A stretch of 6,096 nucleotides of DNA from Thiomargarita sp. (GCA_023144675.1 JAGLFE010000039.1:1-6096), one strand, 5' to 3'; counted from the first letter of the stretch, positions 1 to 6,045 are shown. Translations and numbers: made by a program. The notes: generated from the sequence alone by a model not told the origin.

Positions 1-48
1 CTCAGCACTACATTTTATATGTATTTCCTAAAATGGTAGATAGTTACG
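1..48 (+). repeat. Dispersed repeat, copy A (cut by window edge)
   Basis: This stretch has the same modules in the same order as 5420-5484: CTCAG, then CTACATTTT/TACATTTT, then TAYGTATTTCYT, five variable bases, and GGTAGATAGTTAC. The core at 18-47 matches 5454-5483 at 26 of 30 positions by eye, and the last 13 bases (35-47) are identical. The left end lies outside the window. The repeat overlaps the end of the histidine kinase gene, whose TAA stop (44-46, minus strand) is inside the repeat core. The family resembles short dispersed repeats of large sulfur bacteria; that link is inference. Confidence 0.7.
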
Positions 49-1144
49 TTTTAGGTAAAGTAAAATAAAAAGTACTGCCCTGATTTAATTGACTTTCTAT
101 TCCTACTTTACCACCGCATCTTCCAGCGATACGTTGCACAATAGATAAACCTAAACCATGTCCATCAATTCTTGCTTGACCAATACGAGTAAAGGGAATA
201 AATAAATGTTTTTGTTCCTCCAGCGATAAACCTTTACCATTATCGCGTACCCAAAACTTAACAAAATTATCTGTTTGCACTGTTGAACCAATTTCTATTA
301 TTGGTGGTTTACCCCCATATTTAATCGCATTTATAATATAATTTAACCACACTTCTTCTATCCAAGGTGAATAACCTATTGCTGTTGCCCATTGTTTGGG
401 CATAATTAATTTACCCTGATATTTATTAAGTAAAGGAGTAATTTGAGTTTCCATAATTTGTGATATTACTTCTTGCATATTCAGCGATTGCATCGGTACT
501 TCTTGACTACGCGAACTAGATAATAATAGTAACGCATTAATAATACTTAGCATCTTATCGCCAGCCATCTGAATTATTTGCAATGGCTTCAACATTTTTT
601 CTGTTGACCAATTATCTAAATTAGCAATCAACATATCACTCATATTTGATACTCCATTTAATGGATTCTTTAAATCATGAGCTACAGTATGAGCAAAGGA
701 TTCTAATTCACTATTTTGCTGTTGTAATTCAACTGCTTGTTGTTCAAGTATTTGTTGCTGTTTTCTCAGCATTAAATGAGCTTTTACTCGTGCTAAAACT
801 TCATCTGGTTGAATTGGCTTAGTAATATAATCTACCGCTCCAACTTGAAATCCCTTAACTTTATCAACCGTATCCGATAATGCACTCATAAAAATTATTG
901 GAATATTACGAGTATCTTCCTTTTTTTTCAAACGGCGACAGGTTTCAAAACCATCTATTCCTGGCATCATTATATCCAATATAATTAAATCAGGTTTAGT
1001 ATATTCCATCTGTTCTATCGCATCATCACCGCTTTCAGCGACATTTACTTTAAAACCTAAATCCCGCAAATAGTTAAACAATAAACCTAAATTTTCAGGC
1101 AAATCATCTACAATTAGTAATGTACTATCAGTTATATCAATCAT
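44..1144 (-). CDS. Receiver-histidine kinase (REC-HisKA-HATPase_c)
   Basis: This is a 366-residue cytoplasmic signalling kinase with an N-terminal receiver domain; no transmembrane segment or signal peptide is visible. Receiver, about residues 8-122: acidic pair D13/D14, phospho-acceptor D57 in LDIMMPG, S87 and K109 in DYITKP. A Gln-rich coiled-coil linker follows (about 126-150, including QQQ runs). HisKA: H-box FAHTVAHDLKNPLNG with autophosphorylation H156. HATPase_c: N-box around N272 (NYIINAIKYG), G1 DNGKGL (301-306), F-box FIPF (315-318), G2 GHGLGLS (328-334). All catalytic motifs are intact. It should autophosphorylate on H156 and pass phosphate to a receiver, its own or that of the partner at 2186-2584. 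It has no output or DNA-binding domain, and the input stimulus is unknown. It is the last gene of the probable three-gene operon, 73 bp after the hydrolase gene. The start ATG has no Shine-Dalgarno. The stop lies in repeat copy A. Confidence 0.93.
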   Translation of the reverse strand: MIDITDSTLLIVDDLPENLGLLFNYLRDLGFKVNVAESGDDAIEQMEYTKPDLIILDIMMPGIDGFETCRRLKKKEDTRNIPIIFMSALSDTVDKVKGFQVGAVDYITKPIQPDEVLARVKAHLMLRKQQQILEQQAVELQQQNSELESFAHTVAHDLKNPLNGVSNMSDMLIANLDNWSTEKMLKPLQIIQMAGDKMLSIINALLLLSSSRSQEVPMQSLNMQEVISQIMETQITPLLNKYQGKLIMPKQWATAIGYSPWIEEVWLNYIINAIKYGGKPPIIEIGSTVQTDNFVKFWVRDNGKGLSLEEQKHLFIPFTRIGQARIDGHGLGLSIVQRIAGRCGGKVGIESQLNQGSTFYFTLPKT

Positions 1145-1217
1145 GTTTAATTAGCTGTTTAGAAGTTCAGGTAAATATTTAAATTTAAAAACTCACATTA
1201 TAACTATTTGCAGTATA

Positions 1218-2144
1218 TCATAGCCTATCTATATCAATAATAAGACCTTCACGTGCAATATGACAATCCATATTAGATTTACGGGCTAAAACTTGTTCAA
1301 CTACAGCTTGATGAAGTGTTTCTATTTTATCATCATTATAATTCGGGTCAACATGAAAAAGATATAATTGCTTTACATTAGCATCCATGGCACAATTAGT
1401 AGTGTCAATATAACAAGAATGTCCCCAGCCACGTTTTTTAGCATAATCTTCTGGCGTATATTGCGCATCATGGATAAAAACATGACTATCTCTAATCGTT
1501 TCTACGGATTTATCCCATTCCTCTTTTTCCATAGCCTTATTGAATATTAATTCATCTTCAGTCATTTCATCTTGTTGATCTAATGTTGTTTGCTCAATAA
1601 ATCTTAATTCATTATCAGAAGCATAGATAATTTGTTTACCATGAACTTGAATACGATAACCAAATGTGCTACCAGGGTGATGCACATTAAAAGTTTCTAT
1701 TTTGAATGGACCATATTCTAAAACACTATTTTTTGCCTTTAAATAATTAATATCTGCCATCCAAGTTTCAACATCAACTGGGAAATAAGGATCAACCATT
1801 TGTCCTGATACGCATCGTTCTATTTCTGCCTGACTTTCTCCAGGACCATAAATATTAAGCTTCCAACCAGGAATGAAAGCGGGGATAAAAAATGGTAAAC
1901 CAGAAATATGATCCCAATGATAATGAGTTATGATAATAGTTAATTCTTTAATATCTTTTTGCCCAAGCAAAGAATTACCAAGCGGAATAATACCAGAACC
2001 ACCATCACAAATTAAAATATGATCATCTACTCGCAGTTCAACACATGAAGTATTGCCACCCACTCGCATATGACTACCAAATGGTGAAGGGTAAGAACCA
2101 CGTACACCCCAAAAACGTATATAATTTAAATTACTTTTATCCAT
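1218..2144 (-). CDS. Metallo-beta-lactamase-fold hydrolase
   Basis: This 308-residue cytoplasmic protein belongs to the metallo-beta-lactamase superfamily, probably the PF12706-like group with GGNTSCVE and DGGSG near the N-terminus. Metal-site candidates: H74, H76, D78 and H79 in THYHWDH (the HxHxDH motif), H155/H156 in VHHPG, D177 in YASDNE, and H225 or H264 (LFHVDP). It also has FIHDAQYT (223-230) followed by GWGHS (239-243), typical of this subgroup. Residues about 184-213 form an acidic, Glu/Asp/Gln-rich insert between the D177 strand and the next one. Relatives include phosphodiesterase-like enzymes acting on cyclic nucleotides or other phosphoesters. The substrate cannot be read from the sequence, and a tRNase Z role is not supported by a specific motif. 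It sits between a receiver gene and a receiver-kinase gene, 41 and 73 bp from them, which suggests a signalling role. The ATG follows an A-rich stretch with no Shine-Dalgarno. Confidence 0.9.
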   Translation of the reverse strand: MDKSNLNYIRFWGVRGSYPSPFGSHMRVGGNTSCVELRVDDHILICDGGSGIIPLGNSLLGQKDIKELTIIITHYHWDHISGLPFFIPAFIPGWKLNIYGPGESQAEIERCVSGQMVDPYFPVDVETWMADINYLKAKNSVLEYGPFKIETFNVHHPGSTFGYRIQVHGKQIIYASDNELRFIEQTTLDQQDEMTEDELIFNKAMEKEEWDKSVETIRDSHVFIHDAQYTPEDYAKKRGWGHSCYIDTTNCAMDANVKQLYLFHVDPNYNDDKIETLHQAVVEQVLARKSNMDCHIAREGLIIDIDRL

Positions 2145-2185
2145 TATTTTTTTTTAAATATTATTTTTTGAAATGCTGTGATTGG

Positions 2186-2584
2186 CTATTTTGAGACTGG
2201 CTCTTCTATATTTAGATATTTGCAAACCACTTCCCTAATTTTTTGAAAACGCACTGGTTTAATAAGAAAATCAACTGCACCTAATTGTCTAGCAACCTGA
2301 CGATCTTGTGCATAATCCTTAGAGGTAACCATGATAACTTTTGTATCTTTTTGGAATTCTAGTTGTCGCAATTCTTTAAGCAAATTTAGCCCATCCATGC
2401 CAGGCATAATAATATCTAAAAATAATAAATCGGGTTGATTTCTTCGCAAATAAGGAAAAACTTCTGCCGCCGATTTAAAACCAATAAAGTTAATTGCTAA
2501 TGGTTGTAGGCTAAACTGATATACAGCAATTGAAGTCTCACTATCATCCACAACCACAACGGTTGGTATTGTAGTATCAGTCAT
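2186..2584 (-). CDS. Stand-alone response regulator receiver protein
   Basis: This 132-residue protein is a single receiver (CheY-like) domain with no output domain. Visible residues: acidic pocket D13/D14 (VVDDSE), phospho-acceptor D57 in FLDIIMPGMDG, T87 (VTSKD), aromatic switch F106 and K109 in DFLIKP. All residues needed for phosphorylation are present, so it should be active. A lone receiver acts either by protein-protein contact or as a phosphate shuttle. It is the first gene of the probable operon REC - MBL hydrolase - REC-HK on the minus strand, which makes the downstream kinase (44-1144) its likely partner. The ATG at 2582-2584 lacks a Shine-Dalgarno. The promoter is probably in the 146-bp spacer upstream, where an extended -10 lies about 100 bp before the start. 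Confidence 0.92.
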   Translation of the reverse strand: MTDTTIPTVVVVDDSETSIAVYQFSLQPLAINFIGFKSAAEVFPYLRRNQPDLLFLDIIMPGMDGLNLLKELRQLEFQKDTKVIMVTSKDYAQDRQVARQLGAVDFLIKPVRFQKIREVVCKYLNIEEPVSK

Positions 2585-2607
2585 ATTGTAGGTTCATAAA
2601 TAGCTTA

Positions 2608-2630
2608 TTCTGATAAATAATTATTCAGAA
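2608..2630. repeat. Small inverted repeat in the leader of the receiver operon
   Basis: TTCTGA (2608-2613) and TCAGAA (2625-2630) are perfect inverted half-sites separated by 11 AT-rich bases. They lie 24 bp upstream of the receiver gene start, inside the transcript predicted from the extended -10 at 2685-2693. The dyad could be a repressor or activator site, or a weak leader hairpin. AT-rich DNA gives such dyads by chance, so function is not shown. Confidence 0.3.
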
Positions 2631-2684
2631 AATTAATATAAAAAATGACTATAATGTATAGGCAATATAGAATTAAATAATTAA

Positions 2685-2693
2685 ATTATAACA
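2685..2693 (-). promoter_or_regulatory. Candidate extended -10 promoter for the receiver - hydrolase - kinase operon
   Basis: Read on the minus strand, 2693 to 2685 is TGTTATAAT: a consensus TATAAT hexamer preceded by TG at the extended -10 position. No good TTGACA-like -35 is found 16-18 bp upstream, which is acceptable for extended -10 promoters. Transcription would start near 2678, giving a leader of about 94 nt before the ATG at 2584. The site is 38 bp downstream of the SPOR gene stop, as expected for a new transcription unit. Confidence 0.4.
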
Positions 2694-2730
2694 TATAAAG
2701 TAATAATTTAGGTATTAATAATTATTAAAT

Positions 2731-3792
2731 TTAATTTCGAGTTAAAAAAATATCTTGACATAAACCTGTTTTTAATTTAACACCAGTAAAATTTTGTTCT
2801 ATTTGCCTAGATAATTTTTCTAATTTAGAAGAATTTATTTTAATATTTATTCGATATTTGGTTTTATCTTGATAGCGTTTTTGGATAATGACATTATTAA
2901 AACCTTTAGCTTTTATATTTTTAAAACGTTTATCAGCATAAAAATTGTTTTTATAATAACCTAATGAAATAGCGTTATTAAATTCACCTTTAGTAACGAT
3001 TGCGTGTTCTTTTATTCCATGTCGAAACAGTTGATTTTGGATTTGTAAAGCAATTTTTCTACTTTTAACTACTGGCAAATATACCCAAGTTAATTTTGGT
3101 ATTTTTATTATATAAGCTTCTATTTTGGTAACAACTATTGCCCATTTTTTGAGTAATTTTATTCCATTTTTAGCTGCTTTTTTACTGGTATAATTTTCAA
3201 TTTGCACACAACTATAATTTATTTTTGGAGAAGCTAGTTCTGCTTCAGAATCAACTATTACAACTTGTTCAGTTAAATTTTTATTCAGTAGTTCATTTTT
3301 AGAAACTATTGTTACCGCTTCCGTGCTAAAATCATCAACAGGAATTGGTTGTTTATCAGCAATTTCAATTTTTTTAGACGATAAATCTGGTAAATAAATA
3401 TCTATTTTTTCAGTAACTGGTGTAATTAATTTGTTAAAATTTGGCGTTATTTTATCAACTTTATCGGGTGCTAATATTACTTTTTCATCAAAAATAATAG
3501 CGACTGTTTTAGAATCAGCTATTTCAGCATTAACTGTTTCAGAATCAATTGCTTTATTATCTAATGGAACAACATCATCCGATAATATTACTTCTTGATT
3601 AGTTGCAACCTTTATAGATTCTGGAACTTGATATTCACCAACTAATAGCAACTTTGGTAAATCACTTTCCTTATAATCATAAGAAACTTGAATTTGATGA
3701 TTAGCTTGCCATGGAAACCAGGTAAATAAACCACGTTCCCAAAATAAAAATAACAAGTTTAATAATAATAATAAAAAGGCAAATGTTCTCAT
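2731..3792 (-). CDS. Membrane-anchored SPOR-domain protein
   Basis: This 353-residue protein begins with a hydrophobic segment (about 3-18, FAFLLLLLNLLFLFW) that acts as a membrane anchor or uncleaved signal. A long, acidic, low-complexity linker follows (about 30-190) with recurring D/E/V/K motifs such as VILSDD and VILAPD. The C-terminal part (about 192-345) looks like a SPOR-type envelope domain: YSCVQIENYTSKKAAKNG (193-210), WVYLPVVKSRKIALQIQ (236-252), and the typical ISLGYYKN...A...F..IKAKGF stretch (275-298). C195 and C345 bracket the domain and could pair. SPOR domains generally bind denuded peptidoglycan, so a periplasmic wall-associated role is inferred. Its position after birA and coaX matches the gammaproteobacterial order, where a short SPOR protein with a similar hydrophobic N-terminus is usual. 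Its ATG (3790-3792) overlaps the coaX TGA by 4 bp (ATGA), so translation is probably coupled. The linker is longer and less conserved than the ends. Confidence 0.82.
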   Translation of the reverse strand: MRTFAFLLLLLNLLFLFWERGLFTWFPWQANHQIQVSYDYKESDLPKLLLVGEYQVPESIKVATNQEVILSDDVVPLDNKAIDSETVNAEIADSKTVAIIFDEKVILAPDKVDKITPNFNKLITPVTEKIDIYLPDLSSKKIEIADKQPIPVDDFSTEAVTIVSKNELLNKNLTEQVVIVDSEAELASPKINYSCVQIENYTSKKAAKNGIKLLKKWAIVVTKIEAYIIKIPKLTWVYLPVVKSRKIALQIQNQLFRHGIKEHAIVTKGEFNNAISLGYYKNNFYADKRFKNIKAKGFNNVIIQKRYQDKTKYRINIKINSSKLEKLSRQIEQNFTGVKLKTGLCQDIFLTRN

Positions 3793-4538
3793 TGGTTATC
3801 AACCGCAATTACTTGGATTCCACGTAAAACGAGTTCAGGTATTAAGCGATAAGGTCGGCGCAACAAATTGGTTAATTTAGAAGCCAATCCACCAGTTAAA
3901 ATAAAATTAATATTCTGTTGGTCTAAATTATTAACTAAATATTCTATTAAACCAATAGTTGTATAAGCAATTCCTAAAGCTATGCCCGTTTGAGTATCTC
4001 GTCCTAAAAAACTGGTCTTATCTTTTGGTAAATTAATCATATCGAAATTAGCTAGTTGATATGCCTGTTTCGACAAAGAATTTTGCATGGTAACCAATCC
4101 AGGTATAATTAATCCTCCTTGATGGTAACCATTAGCTAATAATATATCTACAGTTGTTGCCGTACCGCAATCGATAATGCAAAAGTTAGTATTTTCTTGC
4201 AAGTTATAAGCAGCAATTAGATTTAACCAGCGGTCAATGCCTAATTGCTTTGGTTTATTATAACCGTTTATAACTTTAGCATAATTAATTTGAGTTTGCA
4301 AGAATATTGGTTTTAAGTTCCAGCAAGATTTGATACAATTTCTTAATATTTTAGCTTTTTCAGCACCAGCTACGTTTGCGACCCACACTGATGTTATGTC
4401 ATATTCTGACCAAGAGGAAATTAATTTAGCAGTAAAATTATTTTCTTGATAAAATAAACTAACTGGTAAACTTAAATTATTGTAATTATAAGTTGCCCAT
4501 TTTAAACAACTATTACCCATATCGACAAATAGCATCAT
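3789..4538 (-). CDS. coaX: Type III pantothenate kinase
   Basis: This enzyme phosphorylates pantothenate to 4'-phosphopantothenate, the first step of coenzyme A synthesis, in the cytosol. At 249 residues it has the usual CoaX length. Motifs of the ASKHA-type fold are present: phosphate loop DMGNSCLKW (6-14), LGIDRW (99-104) with the likely catalytic D102, DCGTATTVD (123-131) with D123/T126/T128, GGLIIPG (141-147), and the C-terminal TGGLA (215-219). Type III enzymes are insensitive to CoA feedback and usually need a monovalent cation; these are family facts, not read here. The start ATG overlaps the birA stop by 4 bp (ATGATG), and a second ATG follows at once (4533-4535), so the protein may start at Met1 or Met2. 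It is the middle gene of the birA-coaX-SPOR operon and is intact. Confidence 0.95.
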   Translation of the reverse strand: MMLFVDMGNSCLKWATYNYNNLSLPVSLFYQENNFTAKLISSWSEYDITSVWVANVAGAEKAKILRNCIKSCWNLKPIFLQTQINYAKVINGYNKPKQLGIDRWLNLIAAYNLQENTNFCIIDCGTATTVDILLANGYHQGGLIIPGLVTMQNSLSKQAYQLANFDMINLPKDKTSFLGRDTQTGIALGIAYTTIGLIEYLVNNLDQQNINFILTGGLASKLTNLLRRPYRLIPELVLRGIQVIAVDNQ

Positions 4539-5362
4539 AAGCGTAAACTAACTTCGGCATCAGTATAAGTTATCACATTTTTACCTATTTTAACTAACAA
4601 AGCTCCTTGTTGATTAATTCCTTGGGCAATACCAGATATATAAGTTGCTGATTTATTAGCTATCTTTAAGCTAACTGGCTTACCATAACTTAAATCATAT
4701 TTATACCAATCTGCTTGGTATGGTGCTAAACCTTGATGAGGATAGTTTAGCAAAGTTTGTAAACATTGGTCAATTAATATTGCTGCTAATTTATTACGAG
4801 AAATAGTTTTATTTCCTAATATTGTAGATAAATCTACCCAAGGCTGGTCAATTGTTTTAATAGAATGAGGCATTTTAACATTAATACCAATACCATAAAC
4901 TATTTCATAATTATTTGCTTGACAATAACTTTCTAATAATAAACCAGCTAATTTATGTTGATGCCATAATATATCATTTGGCCATTTTATTCCAATGTCC
5001 GATATACCTAATGAATATAAGCTATTAGCTACAGTAATTACTAAAGCAATATTAAGACCAGTTAGTAATTTTAGGTTTTGATAACGATATTTTAGCGACA
5101 AGCATATACCACTACCGTATGGGGAAATCCAGCTTTTGCCCTGCCGACCACGCCCTGCTGTTTGATACTCAGTAAGACAAGCAAATGGTAAACTTCCATG
5201 ATATTTGGTCAGAGCATATTGATTGCTAGAATCTAAGCTTGAATGTATTTCTAAGTTTAAAATGGTTCTTATTTGATTAGAAATATTGGTTAATATTATT
5301 GATTTATCAAATAACTCTAAAGAAGATTTTGATTGATAATTGGTGGTTAATTGATTTTGCAC
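4535..5362 (-). CDS. birA: Biotin-protein ligase, catalytic domain only
   Basis: This enzyme makes biotinyl-5'-AMP and transfers biotin to the carrier lysine of acetyl-CoA carboxylase (AccB). Motifs: DSSNQYAL (44-51), GRGRQGKSW (70-78, biotin/ATP loop), KWPND (126-130), KLAGLLLE (137-144) and GIGINV (157-162). The C-terminal SH3-like part includes GIAQGINQQGALLV (244-257). At 275 residues it lacks the winged-helix DNA-binding domain at the front of E. coli BirA (321 residues). Residues 1-36 are Ser/Asn-rich without a helix-turn-helix pattern, so this is the monofunctional type and should not repress the bio operon. The start is GTG at 5360-5362: an in-frame TAA lies seven codons upstream and no ATG lies between, so GTG is the best start. 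No Shine-Dalgarno is seen. It heads the operon, with coaX overlapping its stop. Confidence 0.95.
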   Translation of the reverse strand: MQNQLTTNYQSKSSLELFDKSIILTNISNQIRTILNLEIHSSLDSSNQYALTKYHGSLPFACLTEYQTAGRGRQGKSWISPYGSGICLSLKYRYQNLKLLTGLNIALVITVANSLYSLGISDIGIKWPNDILWHQHKLAGLLLESYCQANNYEIVYGIGINVKMPHSIKTIDQPWVDLSTILGNKTISRNKLAAILIDQCLQTLLNYPHQGLAPYQADWYKYDLSYGKPVSLKIANKSATYISGIAQGINQQGALLVKIGKNVITYTDAEVSLRL

Positions 5363-5391
5363 GGTATTATTTGTGGATAAATATTAGTAAA

Positions 5392-5400
5392 ATTTTAACA
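5392..5400 (-). promoter_or_regulatory. Candidate extended -10 promoter for the birA-coaX-SPOR operon
   Basis: On the minus strand 5400 to 5392 reads TGTTAAAAT, a TG extension and a TAAAAT hexamer (5 of 6 to TATAAT). The expected start is near 5385, about 23 nt before the GTG. There is no TTGACA-like -35; the upstream DNA is repeat copy B. It could be a chance match in AT-rich sequence. Confidence 0.33.
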
Positions 5401-5405
5401 CGATT

Positions 5406-5484
5406 GATGCGCTTCGTTCCTCAGTAGCATCCTACATTTTTTACTTAATTTTATACGTATTTCTTAACTTGGTAGATAGTTACC
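5406..5484 (+). repeat. Dispersed repeat, copy B (most complete in the window)
   Basis: It has two modules. Module 1 (5406-5438) is GATGCGCTTCGTTCCTCAG, then TAGCATCCTACATTT; GATGC (5406-5410) and GCATC (5427-5431) form a 5-bp inverted pair. Module 2 (5454-5484) is TACGTATTTCTT, AACTT, GGTAGATAGTTACC; its end is a small dyad GGTA-N6-TACC (5471-5484). Copy A repeats the CTCAG...TACATTTT part and all of module 2 in the same order. Copy C repeats module 2 inverted and lacks the five bases AACTT. Copy B fills most of the gap between birA and the TA pair. It does not code for a recognisable protein. Confidence 0.75.
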
Positions 5485-5497
5485 TTCAGTTAATAAT
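5469..5497 (+). promoter_or_regulatory. Candidate promoter of the toxin-antitoxin remnant
   Basis: TTGGTA (5469-5474, 4 of 6 to TTGACA), a 17-bp spacer and AATAAT (5492-5497, 5 of 6 to TATAAT) precede the antitoxin ATG at 5521. The predicted start is near 5504. The -35 box lies inside module 2 of repeat copy B, so the repeat may supply part of the promoter. Chance in AT-rich DNA is possible. No TGTACA-type operator typical of YefM is visible. Confidence 0.3.
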
Positions 5498-5520
5498 TAA
5501 TTTAAACTTTAATAGAATAA

Positions 5521-5793
5521 ATGAACACACTCAGTCTAAAAGAAGCAACTACTAATTTACCTAATATTGTTGCGGAAACAATTCAAAATAATGATGAAAC
5601 CTTCATTGTATCTGATAAAGGTACTGTTATTATGATAGATCAAAATTATGGGTAAGAAATTCAAGAAATTTTAAATTTGCTTCGTGATAAAAAATCTTTA
5701 GTAGCCTTATTAGAAGGACATCAACAACGAGAACAAGGATTGATTCCTCAGAGTAAAACCATAGACGAAATATTTAATGACATACAAAATTAA
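5521..5793 (+). pseudogene. Broken Phd/YefM-family antitoxin
   Basis: Read through, the frame gives 90 codons like a Phd/YefM antitoxin: MNTLSLKEATTNLPNIV at the start, ETFIVSDKGTVIMID (26-40, the strand pair of the DNA-binding fold), then after the break EIQEILNLLRDKKSLVALLE and a tail with SKTIDEIFNDIQN. The antitoxin should fold with its toxin, neutralise it through the C-terminal half and autoregulate through the N-terminal half. An in-frame TAA at 5653-5655 (codon 45, after DQNYG) cuts it to 44 residues. The frame downstream stays open for 45 more codons to TAA 5791-5793, so this is a simple nonsense change; AAA or GAA to TAA would explain it. The truncated product would lose the toxin-binding half. 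Its end overlaps the toxin start by 17 bp, the usual arrangement. A sequencing error cannot be excluded. Confidence 0.85.
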
Positions 5794-6044
5794 TATTTTA
5801 TCCAATGCTGAGAATGATTTAAACTGGTTTAGAAATAAATCCAAAAAAGATTACCTAAAATGTTTTGATTTGGTTAGAGCGATTGCTGTTGACCCAAGAA
5901 ATGGTATTGGGAAACCTGAACGACTTAAATATTTCGGTAAAGAAGTTTATAGTAGAAGAGTTAATCACAAAAATAATCTATACGATTTATGAGGAAAAAC
6001 AAGTTGTAGATATTTCCTCATGTAAAGGACATTATAAATTTTAG
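5777..6044 (+). pseudogene. Broken YoeB/Txe-family mRNA interferase toxin
   Basis: The frame gives 71 residues resembling YoeB/Txe, ribosome-dependent mRNA endonucleases of the RelE fold: AENDLNWF (11-18), IAVDPRNGIGKPERLK (36-51) with E48 at the place of E. coli YoeB catalytic E46, and YSRRVNHKNNL (58-68). It stops at TGA 5990-5992. In the +1 frame from about 5982 the family tail continues (TIYEEKQ... to SSCKGHYKF, TAG 6042-6044), including the His-Tyr that matches YoeB H83/Y84. The joint fits loss of about 5 bp between N-L and T-I-Y, where relatives have RLVYTI. N67 also occupies the position of catalytic Arg65. The product would lack Arg, His and Tyr of the active site, so it should be inactive. 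The family call is strong by motif; the exact indel is inferred. Confidence 0.85.
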
Positions 6045-6045
6045 C

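Noticed and set aside
1197..1202. TATAAT on the minus strand ahead of the histidine kinase gene, as an internal promoter
   Set aside because: No TG extension and no -35 match at 16-18 bp; perfect hexamers are expected by chance in such AT-rich spacers.
1198..1211. TAACTATTTGC near 1200 as a fourth repeat copy
   Set aside because: Only about ten bases resemble the core GTAACTATTTACC, and no flanking module is present.
1368..1550. A 60-codon plus-strand open frame
   Set aside because: It lies wholly antisense inside the MBL hydrolase gene, has no family resemblance and looks like a shadow frame.
2715..2728. Perfect palindrome TTAATAATTATTAA just after the SPOR gene stop, as a terminator
   Set aside because: It is only A/T, has no GC stem and no following T-run on the transcribed strand, so a rho-independent terminator is not supported.
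5406..5431. GATGC/GCATC pair as a terminator hairpin for either flanking operon
   Set aside because: The stem is only 5 bp with a 16-base loop, and it lies upstream of both divergent genes rather than after one.
5406..5484. Copy B as a CRISPR repeat or part of an array
   Set aside because: There is one copy here, with no regularly spaced repeats or spacers.
5653..5655. TAA as a reassigned sense codon
   Set aside because: TAA ends the histidine kinase and SPOR genes normally, so a standard code with a nonsense mutation is simpler.
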